DNA of 64,000 bases from Pseudosulfitobacter sp. DSM 107133 (lineage in GTDB: Bacteria; Pseudomonadota; Alphaproteobacteria; Rhodobacterales; Rhodobacteraceae): the NCBI RefSeq assembly GCF_022788695.1, contig NZ_CP085154.1, positions 2,666,001 through 2,730,000 on the forward strand, read 5' to 3'. Of the stretch, positions 35,126 to 43,754 are shown one piece after another. The position numbers were made by a program, and so were the translations under genes. The first letter of the stretch is position 1, and each line of letters begins with the position of its first letter. Under the pieces are notes generated by a model. That model saw only the letters and a program-made list of their open reading frames with translations. It was not told the DNA's origin and did no database searches.

Positions 35126-36037
35126 ATGTCCCTGCGCCCTACCCTCGAGACACGCCGCGCCCTGCCCACGCTGGAAGGTGCCGGCGTCAAACTGCACCGC
35201 GCTTTCGGCTTTCAGGACCCGTCCGAGCTGGACCCGTTCCTGCTGTTCGACGATTTCCGCAACGAACGGCCCGAGGATTTCGAAAAGGGGTTCCCCTGGC
35301 ATCCGCACCGCGGGATCGAGACGATCACCTATGTGCTGTCGGGCACGGTTGATCACGCCGACAGCCTGGGCAACACCGGATCGCTTGGCGCGGGCGACGT
35401 GCAGTGGATGACCGCCGGGCGCGGCATCCTGCATCAGGAAATGCCGCACGGGAACCAGCGCGGCCAGATGCACGGATTCCAGCTGTGGGGCAACCTGCCC
35501 TCGGCGCAAAAGATGACCGCACCGCGCTATCAGGACGTGACCGCCGCCGACATCCCCGAGGTCACCGATGACGACGGCACCATCGTGCGCGTGATCACCG
35601 GTGAATTCTGGGGCAAGACAGGCCCCGTGGACGGCATTGCCGCCGATCCGCAATATCTGGACGTGACCATGCCCGCGGGCGTCAAAAAGACGTTCCACAT
35701 CGACACTTACCGGCGCGCCTTTGCCTATATCTTTGACGGAAGTGCTGCCTTTGTCGACGCAGCGACGCCTACGGGTGTGCTGCTGGAGAAGGAAGTGGCG
35801 GGGCAAGAGGTCAACATACGCGACATGTCCGGCGACCGCACGCTTGTCCGCTTTGGGTCAGGTGACGAGATCACCGTGCAGGCGGGCGAACAGGGTGTGC
35901 GGTTCCTGCTGATCTCGGGCGCGCCGATCAATGAACCTGTGGCATGGCACGGGCCCATCGTGATGAACACACAAGAAGAGTTGCAGCAGGCCATGCGCGA
36001 TCTGCGCAACGGGACGTTTATCCGGCCTGCGCATTAA
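35126..36037 (+). CDS. pirin family protein
   Basis: A 303-residue bicupin. The N-terminal cupin has the pirin metal motif FPWHPHRGIETITYVLSGTV, with DHADSLGNTG and LHQEMPHGN supplying further ligands. The second cupin begins near residue 165 and has RRAFAYIFDGSAAFVD. Pirins are metal-binding proteins; some have quercetinase activity and others regulate transcription. The start at 35126 is preceded by AAAGGAG. It is convergent with the TetR gene, with 44 bases between stop codons. Confidence 0.94.
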   Translation: MSLRPTLETRRALPTLEGAGVKLHRAFGFQDPSELDPFLLFDDFRNERPEDFEKGFPWHPHRGIETITYVLSGTVDHADSLGNTGSLGAGDVQWMTAGRGILHQEMPHGNQRGQMHGFQLWGNLPSAQKMTAPRYQDVTAADIPEVTDDDGTIVRVITGEFWGKTGPVDGIAADPQYLDVTMPAGVKKTFHIDTYRRAFAYIFDGSAAFVDAATPTGVLLEKEVAGQEVNIRDMSGDRTLVRFGSGDEITVQAGEQGVRFLLISGAPINEPVAWHGPIVMNTQEELQQAMRDLRNGTFIRPAH

Positions 36038-36081
36038 ATCCGAAGGGTAAGCAAGGGTCGGCGGGTGGGCGCATTGCCCCG

Positions 36082-36675
36082 CTAGGGGGCAACAGTGCCG
36101 CCCACCGACCGGCGCACCATGTCCCAGTAAATGTCTTGCACCTCGTCCAGCCGCAGACGCCCGCCGGCGCGAAACCATGTGTTCACACCTGTCAGCATGG
36201 CGATCACCGCAAGCGTTGCGATCTTGGGGTCGGGCACGTCAAACACACCCGCCTCGGCGCCCCGGCGCAGGATTTTTTCCAGATAATCCTCATAGCGCCG
36301 CCGTAAGGCTTCGATTTCGGCAAAGTTATCAGGGTCCAGATTGCGCAATTCCATATAGGCGATGAAAACCGCATCGGGGCGGTCATGGTGGAACGCGATG
36401 TGAAAGCGCACGAAGCGTTCAAGCGCCACGGTCGCATCGCCGGTGTCCTGCGGTATTGCCGCCAGCAATTCGATCATATGGTCGCGCATCAGATCGAACA
36501 GCAATGTCTGCTTGTCCGGCGTGTAATTGTACAACGCCCCGGCCTGCACCCCGACCTCGCCCGCGATCCGGCGCATCGACACGGCGGCATAACCGTCGCG
36601 CGCAAACAACCGCAGGGCGGCGTCGCGCACCCGTGGGCCTGTGATGTCTGAATGTGATCCTGCTGTGCGTGCCAT
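36082..36675 (-). CDS. TetR/AcrR family transcriptional regulator
   Basis: A 197-residue repressor. Residues 13-60 form the TetR helix-turn-helix (RVRDAALRLFARDGYAAVSM, then RRIAGEVGVQAGALYNYTPD). The C-terminal domain has FVRFHIAFHHDRPDAVFIAY and a conserved helix ending in LRLDEVQDIYWDMVRRS. This form resembles regulators of fatty acid or acyl-CoA genes, but the ligand is unknown. A perfect palindrome lies 14 bases upstream of its start and is a likely autoregulatory operator. Confidence 0.92.
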   Translation of the reverse strand: MARTAGSHSDITGPRVRDAALRLFARDGYAAVSMRRIAGEVGVQAGALYNYTPDKQTLLFDLMRDHMIELLAAIPQDTGDATVALERFVRFHIAFHHDRPDAVFIAYMELRNLDPDNFAEIEALRRRYEDYLEKILRRGAEAGVFDVPDPKIATLAVIAMLTGVNTWFRAGGRLRLDEVQDIYWDMVRRSVGGTVAP

Positions 36676-36689
36676 GGATCCGATTTATC

Positions 36690-36703
36690 TGAACATACGT
36701 TCA
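36690..36703. promoter_or_regulatory. candidate TetR operator
   Basis: TGAACATACGTTCA is an imperfectly centred palindrome (TGAAC-ATAC-GTTCA) 14 bases before the tetR start codon. Its five-base arms are exact and its form resembles operators of TetR-type regulators of lipid genes. Confidence 0.55.
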
Positions 36704-36773
36704 AAACCAAGTGCCTTGCGCCACGCGCACCGCTGGTGCATCAAGCATGCAACAGAAAGGTACAGGCAGGTTC

Positions 36774-37079
36774 ATGCGCCCCAGCTTACTCTACGCCCTG
36801 ATCGTCGCCCCGCTGTTGCTGGCGGCCTGCACCCAGTTCCCCGAGCTGGACGCGGCGGTGTCCGACAGCGCACGAGCGGCGGATTATCCTGCGCTGGTCA
36901 ATGTCGAGCCGATCCTTGCGCGCACCAAAGACAGCGGCCCCGCACCCGAAGAGACCCGAAGCGATCTGGAAAGCCGTGTGGCCGCCCTGCGCAACCGCGC
37001 GGCACGGCTGAAGCGCACCAGCGTGATCGACGCCCCCGCCCGCACGCGTCTGGATCAGGAACCCGGCACAAACGGCTGA
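36774..37079 (+). CDS. small lipoprotein
   Basis: A 101-residue protein with a lipoprotein signal: MRPSLLYALIVAPLLLAACT, lipobox L-L-A-A-C with Cys19. The mature part is short and helical, with DSARAADYPALVNVEPILAR and a C-terminal Arg/Ala-rich helix (ESRVAALRNRAARLKR). Function unknown. An upstream in-frame ATG at 36747 would spoil the signal peptide. It sits just upstream of hom, in the same direction. Confidence 0.8.
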   Translation: MRPSLLYALIVAPLLLAACTQFPELDAAVSDSARAADYPALVNVEPILARTKDSGPAPEETRSDLESRVAALRNRAARLKRTSVIDAPARTRLDQEPGTNG

Positions 37080-37175
37080 TCTGCGCTGCCCCGCAAACGG
37101 GCAATGCATGGTCTGATCGCGGCTTTCTTGCCGCAGGCACCGACACGCCATGTTGCGTGCCCTGCGGGAACGGGT

Positions 37176-37203
37176 TAGATGCGCAAAAACCACCACGCAT
37201 CTA
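37176..37203 (+). promoter_or_regulatory. hairpin in the hom leader
   Basis: Perfect eight-base arms TAGATGCG and CGCATCTA with a 12-base A/C-rich loop. The 3' arm ends one base before the CGAGGAA ribosome site of hom. It could hide or expose the site, or be a protein-binding hairpin. It does not match a riboswitch I recognise. Confidence 0.45.
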
Positions 37204-37217
37204 CGAGGAACCCCACA

Positions 37218-38507
37218 ATGTCGCAGCCCCTTCGCCTTGGTATCGCCGGTCTGGGCACGGTCGGCATGGGTGTCGTCAAGATCGTGCGCCAACAGGCCGC
37301 CCTGCTGTCGGCCCGCACCGGTCGCGAGATCACCATTTCCGGCGTCTCGGCCCGCTCCAGGGACAAGGATCGCGGCATCAGCCTGTCGGACTATGCGTGG
37401 GAAAGTGATCCCGTGGCACTGGCCAAACGCGATGACGTGGACGTGTTCGTGGAACTGATGGGCGGGGAAGACGGCCCTGCCAAAGACGCGACCGAAGCCG
37501 CCATTGCCGCAGGCAAACATGTGATCACCGCCAACAAGGCGATGCTGGCGATGCACGGTCAGGCGCTGGCGGAACAAGCCGAAGCCGCGCGGCTGTCCCT
37601 GCGGTTCGAAGCGGCGGTGGCAGGTGGCATTCCTGTGATCAAGGCGCTGACCGAAGGGCTTGCGGGCAACCGGATCACCCGCGTGATGGGTGTGATGAAC
37701 GGTTCGTGCAATTACATCCTGACCCGCATGGAGACCGCGGGCCTGAGCTATCAGGAGGTCTTTGCCGAAGCTGACGGTCTGGGCTATCTCGAAGCCGATC
37801 CGCAGCTGGACGTGGGCGGCATTGATGCGGCCCACAAGCTGGCCATCCTGTCGTCGATCGCCTTTGGCACCCGTGTTGATTTTGCCGGGATCGAGCTGGA
37901 AGGCATCGAACGCATCAGCATCGAAGACATCCGTGCCGCCGCCGACATGGGCTTCAAGATCAAGCTTTTGGGCGTCGCGCAAAAGACCGGCCGCGGGCTG
38001 GAACAGCGGATGCAGCCGTGCCTGGTGCCCGACACCTCGCCGCTGGGTCAGTTGCAGGGCGGCACCAACATGATCGTGCTGGAAGGCGACGCAGTCGAAC
38101 AGATCGTGCTGCGCGGCCCCGGTGCCGGTGCCGGCCCGACCGCCAGCGCGGTGATGTCCGATGTCTGCGACATCGCGCGCGGCTTCTCGCTGCCGGTCTT
38201 TGGTCAGCCTGCCACCACGCTTGAGGCGGCCACGCCTGCCCTGTCGGTGTTGCCTGCGCCCTATTACCTGCGCATGGGTCTGGTCGACAAACCGGGGGCG
38301 CTGGCCAAGATCGCCACCGCCCTTGGCGAAGCGGGTGTCAGCATCGAGCGGATGCGCCAGTATGCCCATGCCGATGCCGAAGCGGCGCAGGTGCTGATCG
38401 TCACCCACAAGACAACCCGCGCCAGCCTGGACGTGGCTGTCGAGGCAATGGAAGGCACCGGCGTTCTGGCCTCGGCCCCTGTCGCGCTGCGGATTGAACA
38501 CCTGTAA
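37218..38507 (+). CDS. hom: homoserine dehydrogenase
   Basis: A 429-residue NAD(P)-dependent enzyme converting aspartate semialdehyde to homoserine for threonine and methionine. The Rossmann start is LRLGIAGLGTVGMGVVKIV (residues 5-23). The catalytic domain has GKHVITANKAML, FEAAVAGGIPVIKAL and MNGSCNYILTRM, then GLGYLEADPQLDVGGIDAAH with the active-site region. Residues about 350-429 form an ACT domain (YYLRMGLVDKPGALAKIATA), indicating amino acid feedback. The start at 37218 follows GAGGAACC. Confidence 0.96.
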   Translation: MSQPLRLGIAGLGTVGMGVVKIVRQQAALLSARTGREITISGVSARSRDKDRGISLSDYAWESDPVALAKRDDVDVFVELMGGEDGPAKDATEAAIAAGKHVITANKAMLAMHGQALAEQAEAARLSLRFEAAVAGGIPVIKALTEGLAGNRITRVMGVMNGSCNYILTRMETAGLSYQEVFAEADGLGYLEADPQLDVGGIDAAHKLAILSSIAFGTRVDFAGIELEGIERISIEDIRAAADMGFKIKLLGVAQKTGRGLEQRMQPCLVPDTSPLGQLQGGTNMIVLEGDAVEQIVLRGPGAGAGPTASAVMSDVCDIARGFSLPVFGQPATTLEAATPALSVLPAPYYLRMGLVDKPGALAKIATALGEAGVSIERMRQYAHADAEAAQVLIVTHKTTRASLDVAVEAMEGTGVLASAPVALRIEHL

Positions 38508-38569
38508 AGTTGCGCACAAGCGTCACCCCCGCTACATATTTTCAAACAGTGATTGATAAGGACCACACT

Positions 38570-39529
38570 ATGCCCGAAGCCGCAAAATTTCACGACCGCA
38601 TGTTGTCACTTGGCCTTGCGCGGGTCTCGGAAGCTGCCGCGCTGGCCTCGGCCAAGCTGATCGGCCACGGCGACGAGAAAGCCGCTGACCAGGCGGCGGT
38701 GAACGCCATGCGCGAGCAGTTGAACCTGCTGGACATCGCGGGTGTGGTGGTGATCGGTGAAGGCGAGCGCGACGAGGCCCCGATGCTGTTCATCGGTGAA
38801 GAGGTCGGCACCGGCAACGGCCCCGGCGTGGACATTGCGCTGGACCCGCTGGAAGGCACCACGCTGACCGCCAAGGACATGCCCAACGCGCTGACCGTGA
38901 TCGCCATGGGTCCGCGCGGTTCGATGCTGCACGCACCTGACGTCTATATGGAAAAGCTGGCCATCGGTCCGGGCTTTGCCCCCGATACGGTGACGCTGGC
39001 CATGACCCCCGGCGAGCGGGTCGCGGCACTGGCCAAGGCCAAGGGCTGTGACACATCCGACATCACGGTCTGTATCCTTGAACGCCCCCGCCACGCTGAC
39101 ATGATTGCCGACGTGCGCGCCACAGGTGCGGCGATCCGTCTGATCACCGACGGCGATGTTGCCGGCGTCATGCATTGCGCCGATCCCGAAACAGGTATCG
39201 ACATGTACATGGGTGACGGTGGCGCGCCCGAGGGCGTGCTGGCAGCTGCCGCGCTGAAATGCATGGGCGGGCAGATTTACGGCCGCCTGCTGTTCCGCAA
39301 CGACGACGAAAAGGGACGCGCGGCCAAGGCGGGCATCACCGATCTGGACCGCATTTATACCCGTGACGAGATGGTCACCGAGGATGTGATCTTTGCCGCC
39401 ACGGGCGTGACTTCGGGATCATTGCTGCAAGCCGTGCAGCGCGAACCCGGCTGGCTGACCTGCGAAACCCTGCTGATGCGGTCGAAAACCGGATCAGTGC
39501 GGCGGATGCAGTATCGCACGCCGGTTTGA
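38570..39529 (+). CDS. glpX: class II fructose-1,6-bisphosphatase
   Basis: A 319-residue GlpX-type phosphatase in gluconeogenesis and pentose metabolism, perhaps also acting on sedoheptulose-1,7-bisphosphate. Metal and phosphate-binding motifs are visible: VVVIGEGERDEAPMLFIGEE, IALDPLEGTTLTAKDMPNAL, RLITDGDVAGVMHCADP and MYMGDGGAPEGVLAAAALKC. Start at ATG 38570 with AAGGACC. It is 62 bases downstream of hom and may share its transcript. The dispersed hairpin element follows, in inverted orientation. Confidence 0.96.
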   Translation: MPEAAKFHDRMLSLGLARVSEAAALASAKLIGHGDEKAADQAAVNAMREQLNLLDIAGVVVIGEGERDEAPMLFIGEEVGTGNGPGVDIALDPLEGTTLTAKDMPNALTVIAMGPRGSMLHAPDVYMEKLAIGPGFAPDTVTLAMTPGERVAALAKAKGCDTSDITVCILERPRHADMIADVRATGAAIRLITDGDVAGVMHCADPETGIDMYMGDGGAPEGVLAAAALKCMGGQIYGRLLFRNDDEKGRAAKAGITDLDRIYTRDEMVTEDVIFAATGVTSGSLLQAVQREPGWLTCETLLMRSKTGSVRRMQYRTPV

Positions 39530-39533
39530 ATAG

Positions 39534-39596
39534 CCTTGCCCCCCGGAGCATGAGGCCGGCCGGCCCTCCGGGGGGAGTTTGTTTTGCAAGATGAAG
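39534..39596 (-). repeat. dispersed hairpin element, inverted copy between glpX and recJ
   Basis: Read on the minus strand the element begins CTTCATCTTGCAAAACAAAC and continues into a ten-base perfect stem (39539-39548 CCCCCCGGAG with 39566-39575 CTCCGGGGGG) around a GGCCGGCCGGCC core. Unlike the other copies, its head points at the following gene. Confidence 0.7.
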
Positions 39597-39610
39597 CGGG
39601 GGATGTGGCC

Positions 39611-41350
39611 ATGTATCTGGGCGTAGAGACATCCCTGACGGGCCGCCGTTGGGTTGGACCGGCCGTGGAAGTGCAGCGGGCCGCGGACCTGATCGTGCAG
39701 CAACGGGGGCTGCCTGCCCCGGTCGCGCAGGTGCTGGCGCGGCGCGGTGTGGCGGTTGAGGAGGCGGAGGCGTTTCTGGCCCCTGCCCTGCGGGATTTGC
39801 TGCCCGATCCGCGCCGATTGAAAGACATGGAAAAGGCGGCCGCCCGTGTGCTGGATGCGGTCACGCGGCGTGAACGGATTGCGATTTTTGCCGATTATGA
39901 TGTGGATGGCGGCAGCTCGGCGGCGCTGTTGCTGGACTGGCTGCGCCAGCTGGGGCTGCGCGCGACATTGTATGTGCCCGACAGGATCGACGAGGGCTAT
40001 GGCCCCAATGACGCAGCGATGGCCGCGCTGGCGGCGAAACATGACCTGATCATTTGCGTGGATTGCGGAACGCTGTCGCACGGGCCGATCGCGGCGGCCG
40101 CGGGCGCGGATGTGGTTGTGCTGGATCACCACCTGGGCGGCGAGACCTTGCCCAAGGCGGTGGCGGTGGTGAACCCCAACCGGCAGGACGAAGACGGCGA
40201 CCTGGGGCACCTGTGCGCGGCTGGCGTGGTGTTTCTGATGCTGGTCGAATGCGGGCGGCAGATGCGCAGTGCGGGCCAGACCGGGCCGGACCTGATGCGG
40301 ATGCTGGATCTGGTGGCGCTGGCGACGGTTGCGGATGTGGCACCGCTGATCGGGGTGAACCGTGCCTTTGTGCGCCAGGGCCTGCGGGTGATGGCAGCGC
40401 GCGACCGTCCCGGCCTTGCAGCACTGGCCGATGTGGCGCGGCTGGACACAGCACCTGCGGCCTATCATCTGGGCTATTTGCTGGGGCCACGCATCAATGC
40501 GGGCGGACGGATCGGTCAGGCCGATCTGGGCGCGCGCCTGCTGGCCACCACGGACCCGCACGAGGCCGCTGCGATGGCGGAACGGCTGGACCTGCTGAAC
40601 ACCGAACGCCGCGATATCGAATCAGCCGTGCGTGCCGCCGCCATGGCGCAGGCAGAAGAGCGCGGTTATGACGGGCCGCTGGCATGGGCCGCGGGCGACG
40701 GCTGGCACCCTGGTGTCGTAGGCATCGTGGCAGCGCGGCTGAAAGAGGCCGCAAACCGCCCCTCGGTCGTGATTGGCATCGAGGATGGCATCGGCAAAGG
40801 CTCTGGCCGCTCGGTCACGGGCATTGATCTGGGTGCGGCGATTCAACGGCTGGCCGCCGAGGGGCTGCTGCTGAAGGGCGGCGGGCACAAGATGGCCGCG
40901 GGCCTGAGCGTGCGCGCAGAGCTGATTCCGCAAGCGATGGAGCGGCTGGGCGAATTGCTGGCCAAACAGGGCGCAGACCGCATTGGCGTGGCCGACCTGC
41001 GGCTGGACGGCACCCTGATGCCCGGAGCGGCACAGGTCGAGCTGGCCGAGATGATCGAACAGGCAGGCCCATTCGGCGCCGCCGCCCCCGGCCCGCGCTA
41101 TGCCTTTGCCGACATGCAGATATTCCACGCCAAACGGGTGGGCGAAAACCATCTGAAACTGAGCTTTGGCGACATTGGCGGGCCGCGCATGGACGCGATC
41201 TGCTTTGGCGCTTACGACAGCCCGCTGGGGCCAGGTCTGGAACAACACGGTGGTGCACGCTTTCATCTGGCAGGCCGTCTGGACATCAATACCTTTCGCG
41301 GACGGCAGAGCGTGCAGCTGCGTCTGGAGGATGCAGCACCCGCCGGATAA
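39611..41350 (+). CDS. recJ: single-stranded-DNA-specific exonuclease RecJ
   Basis: A 579-residue 5'-3' ssDNA exonuclease of the DHH family used in recombination and mismatch repair. The phosphoesterase motifs are visible: IAIFADYDVDGGSSAALLLD near residue 95, LIICVDCGTLSHGPI, VVVLDHHLGGETLP (DHH), and NPNRQDED. The DHHA1 domain includes RSVTGIDLGAAIQRLAAEGL and LLKGGGHKMAAGLSV. The ATG at 39611 is preferred over a TTG 27 bases upstream. It lies downstream of glpX, separated by the inverted hairpin element. Confidence 0.95.
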   Translation: MYLGVETSLTGRRWVGPAVEVQRAADLIVQQRGLPAPVAQVLARRGVAVEEAEAFLAPALRDLLPDPRRLKDMEKAAARVLDAVTRRERIAIFADYDVDGGSSAALLLDWLRQLGLRATLYVPDRIDEGYGPNDAAMAALAAKHDLIICVDCGTLSHGPIAAAAGADVVVLDHHLGGETLPKAVAVVNPNRQDEDGDLGHLCAAGVVFLMLVECGRQMRSAGQTGPDLMRMLDLVALATVADVAPLIGVNRAFVRQGLRVMAARDRPGLAALADVARLDTAPAAYHLGYLLGPRINAGGRIGQADLGARLLATTDPHEAAAMAERLDLLNTERRDIESAVRAAAMAQAEERGYDGPLAWAAGDGWHPGVVGIVAARLKEAANRPSVVIGIEDGIGKGSGRSVTGIDLGAAIQRLAAEGLLLKGGGHKMAAGLSVRAELIPQAMERLGELLAKQGADRIGVADLRLDGTLMPGAAQVELAEMIEQAGPFGAAAPGPRYAFADMQIFHAKRVGENHLKLSFGDIGGPRMDAICFGAYDSPLGPGLEQHGGARFHLAGRLDINTFRGRQSVQLRLEDAAPAG

Positions 41351-41426
41351 ATTTTTTGTCGAAGAACTGCAATTTTGGTCTTGCGCCCTGCCGCGTGATT
41401 GCCTAATCAGCGGCTCACAAGACAGT

Positions 41427-41501
41427 GGCCCGTTCGTCTATCGGTTAGGACGTCAGGTTTTCAACCTGAAAAGAGGGGTTCGACTCCCCTACGGGCTGCC
41501 A
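41427..41501 (+). tRNA. tRNA-Glu (TTC)
   Basis: 75 bases including CCA. Acceptor GGCCCGT / ACGGGCT (one G-U pair), D arm with CGGTTAGG, anticodon stem CAGGT / ACCTG with loop TTTTCAA (anticodon TTC), T arm AGGGG-TTCGACT-CCCCT, discriminator G. An integrase remnant lies 86 bases downstream on the other strand, so this gene is a likely att site. Confidence 0.97.
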
Positions 41502-41587
41502 CTTGAATTCTTGTTTCCGAAAAATCAGAGCGATAAGTAACTTTTTCCACCGTGTCGAACGGGGGCAAAAAGTGGGGCACTTTTGTT

Positions 41588-41887
41588 CTAACTCTGTCCG
41601 GCGCGCATCTTCTTAAAGGCAGCCTGAGCGCGCGCTTTTCGGCTGGCCGCTTTCGCGTATTGCATGACCTCTTTCGAGGTCTGGTGGCCGGTGATCGCCA
41701 TGATTTCGAACCCGGTGGATCCCAACTCGGCAAAGCGCGTGGCGGCTGCCTTGGGCGGACCGTGGACCGAACAATGCTTCAAGCCAGCCTCGTCGCACCA
41801 CTTGCGAAACCGATTACCGAAGCCGGTATTCGTGAAGGGCCGCCCATTGCTTCGCGGTGGGGCCAGGGGACGCAGGAAAATGGTTTC
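41588..41887 (-). pseudogene. C-terminal remnant of a tyrosine recombinase (phage-type integrase)
   Basis: An open stretch of about 100 codons. It encodes the C-terminal catalytic part of a tyrosine recombinase: NGRPFTNTGFGNRFRKWCDE, then AGLKHCSVHGPPKAAATRFA, then EIMAITGHQTSKEVMQYAKA. The GHQ His and the Tyr of V-M-Q-Y are present, but the usual H-G-L-R-K is H-G-P-P-K, so the catalytic Arg is lost. The upstream frame is closed by a TAA at 41888-41890, so the N-terminal two thirds are gone. It sits just beyond tRNA-Glu, the usual position for an island integrase. Confidence 0.82.
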
Positions 41888-42073
41888 TTATGCCTGATCT
41901 GTGCCTCCCGCTTGATTACCGCGAGACGAACGCCGAACCGCCATCAGCAGTGTTGCAACAAGGCCGCGCAAGATGTTTGCGGCTGTTTCAGCCTGCTGCC
42001 GACTAACGTCGCGCTGACAGGATTCCGCGATACTTGTGTAGTGCGTGAAGATGAAATTGTCTCGGCTGTTCAT
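41888..42073 (-). CDS. small hypothetical protein
   Basis: A possible 61-residue protein (MNSRDNFIFTHYTSIAESCQ ... AETAANILRGLVATLLMAVR) preceded by GGAGA seven bases before the ATG. Its stop codon abuts the integrase remnant, in the same frame. It resembles short Ala/Gln-rich helical proteins common in Rhodobacterales, but I cannot name it. It may be an accessory-segment gene or chance. Confidence 0.45.
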   Translation of the reverse strand: MNSRDNFIFTHYTSIAESCQRDVSRQQAETAANILRGLVATLLMAVRRSSRGNQAGGTDQA

Positions 42074-42218
42074 GGCGTGTCTCCAGGTTTTTGGGGTTGG
42101 GTTGACATGACCCAAGGTGCCACACCTGCGCCCATGCCGCTTTCAGCCGACGTCCAGAAGCCGTCCAGATCACATCTATTTCGCTTGAGAAACAAACTGA
42201 CCCGTGGTCCACTTGGAC

Positions 42219-43754
42219 ATGGGAAGCACGGCTATCATTTCGTTTGAGGAGTTCCAGATAAACGCCGCGAGGGGCGAGCTGACGCGGAACGGACGCGTCG
42301 TCGCCGTCGAGCCACAAGTATTCGACCTGATTTCCTACCTCGTTTCGCACCCCGGAACGGTGATCTCCCGCGATGAATTGATCGCGCATGTCTGGGCCGG
42401 ACGGATCGTGTCCGACAGCGCTATCTCGACCCGCATAAATGCGGCCCGTACCGCCTTGGGCGACGATGGTCAGGCGCAAAAACTGATCAGGACTATTCCG
42501 CGCAGGGGCTTCCGTTTCGAAGGGACGATCCGCGACGCGGCGACCAGTTCGACTCTGGCCATGGCGGAGAAACCAGCCGTGGCGGTCCTGCCATTCGAAA
42601 ACATTTCCGGGGACCCGGAGCAGACCTATTTTTCGGACGGCATGACGGATGACGTTATCACCGAACTGTCGCGCTACGACGAGCTTTTCGTGATTGCCCG
42701 TCATTCGAGCTTCGCGTTTCGCGCGTCAACCCTGACCGCCGGAGATCTGGCTCGGAAACTGGGTGTCCGGTACATCGTTGAAGGCTCGGTGCGGCGCTCC
42801 GGCAAGCGCATCCGCGTCACCGCACACCTGATCGATGCAATCGGAGGCAACGATATCTGGTCGGAGCGGTTCGACCGCGACATCCGGGATATCTTTGAAG
42901 TGCAGGACGAGATCACCTCGGTCATTGTGAACACCCTGGTAGGCGCGATAGAACGTCAGCATCGCAGGACTTCGCTCCTGAAAAGCGGTGAGGCGGTGAA
43001 TGCCTACGACCATTTTCTGCGCGCACTGGACCTCAACTACCGCATGGAGCCTGACAAGGCACGGGCCGCGCGAACCGAGGCCGAGAAGGCGCTGGAATGC
43101 GACCCACGGTTCGCCAGGGCCCATGCGCTCGTGGCCTGGACGCATATTTCCGAAGCGTCCAACGCCTGGGCAGAGGATACGCGCGAAGCATTGGATCGCG
43201 CCAAGATCTCGGGACTGGCGGGCGTTTCCACGAACGCGCGCGAGCCTTTTGCGCATGCGGTGCTTGGCTGGGTCTATATGTGGAGCGACAAGGCATTCGA
43301 GCGCGGGCTCGAAGAACAACGCCGCGCCGTGGAAGCCAATCCCGGAAACGCCCAGTTCCGAAGTATGCTTGCATTTTCGATGACATACGCGGGACGGTCG
43401 GCCGAAGCCCTGACGGCGCTTGACGAGGCCATGCAGCTGAATCCCTACTACCCGGAGCTGTTCCATGTGTTCTACGGACGGGCTCTGTTCAATCTGCGGC
43501 GATACGACGAGGCGATGCCGCGACTGGAACGGATTCGCTCGTCTCAGCCATTTCACGCGAACGCTCTCGCACATGTTGCCGCCTGCTACGCAGCGCTGGG
43601 ACGCCTGGAGGAGGCCCGCGAGACCGTCGCCGAGGTCAGACGGGCGAGCGCTGGCTACACGCTTTCTCATGCGCGCAAGTATGTTGCCTATGCAGATCCG
43701 GCCGAAAAGGACCACTTCCTGAAAAATCTTGCGCGGGCGGGATTGGCTGGGTGA
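42219..43754 (+). CDS. winged-helix regulator with TolB-like and TPR domains (adenylate-cyclase-like annotation type)
   Basis: A 511-residue protein. Residues 5-105 form an OmpR/CadC-type winged helix (ARGELTRNGRVVAVEPQVFD, then LISYLVSHPGTVISRDELIA, then IRTIPRRGFRFEG). Residues about 115-240 form a TolB-N-like domain with PAVAVLPFENISGDPEQTYF and KLGVRYIVEGSVRRSGKRIR, as in so-called adenylate cyclases without a cyclase domain. Residues 260-505 hold about six TPR units. No membrane helix is seen, unlike CadC. Likely a cytoplasmic DNA-binding sensor. The ATG at 42219 is preferred over GTG 42204. It lies in the accessory segment by the integrase remnant. Confidence 0.85.
   Translation: MGSTAIISFEEFQINAARGELTRNGRVVAVEPQVFDLISYLVSHPGTVISRDELIAHVWAGRIVSDSAISTRINAARTALGDDGQAQKLIRTIPRRGFRFEGTIRDAATSSTLAMAEKPAVAVLPFENISGDPEQTYFSDGMTDDVITELSRYDELFVIARHSSFAFRASTLTAGDLARKLGVRYIVEGSVRRSGKRIRVTAHLIDAIGGNDIWSERFDRDIRDIFEVQDEITSVIVNTLVGAIERQHRRTSLLKSGEAVNAYDHFLRALDLNYRMEPDKARAARTEAEKALECDPRFARAHALVAWTHISEASNAWAEDTREALDRAKISGLAGVSTNAREPFAHAVLGWVYMWSDKAFERGLEEQRRAVEANPGNAQFRSMLAFSMTYAGRSAEALTALDEAMQLNPYYPELFHVFYGRALFNLRRYDEAMPRLERIRSSQPFHANALAHVAACYAALGRLEEARETVAEVRRASAGYTLSHARKYVAYADPAEKDHFLKNLARAGLAG

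Noticed and set aside
37150..37458. Possible threonine leader peptide (Ala-Lys-Thr-Thr-Thr-His) before hom
   Set aside because: The frame has no stop before hom and no terminator/antiterminator pair was found; only the hairpin is kept.
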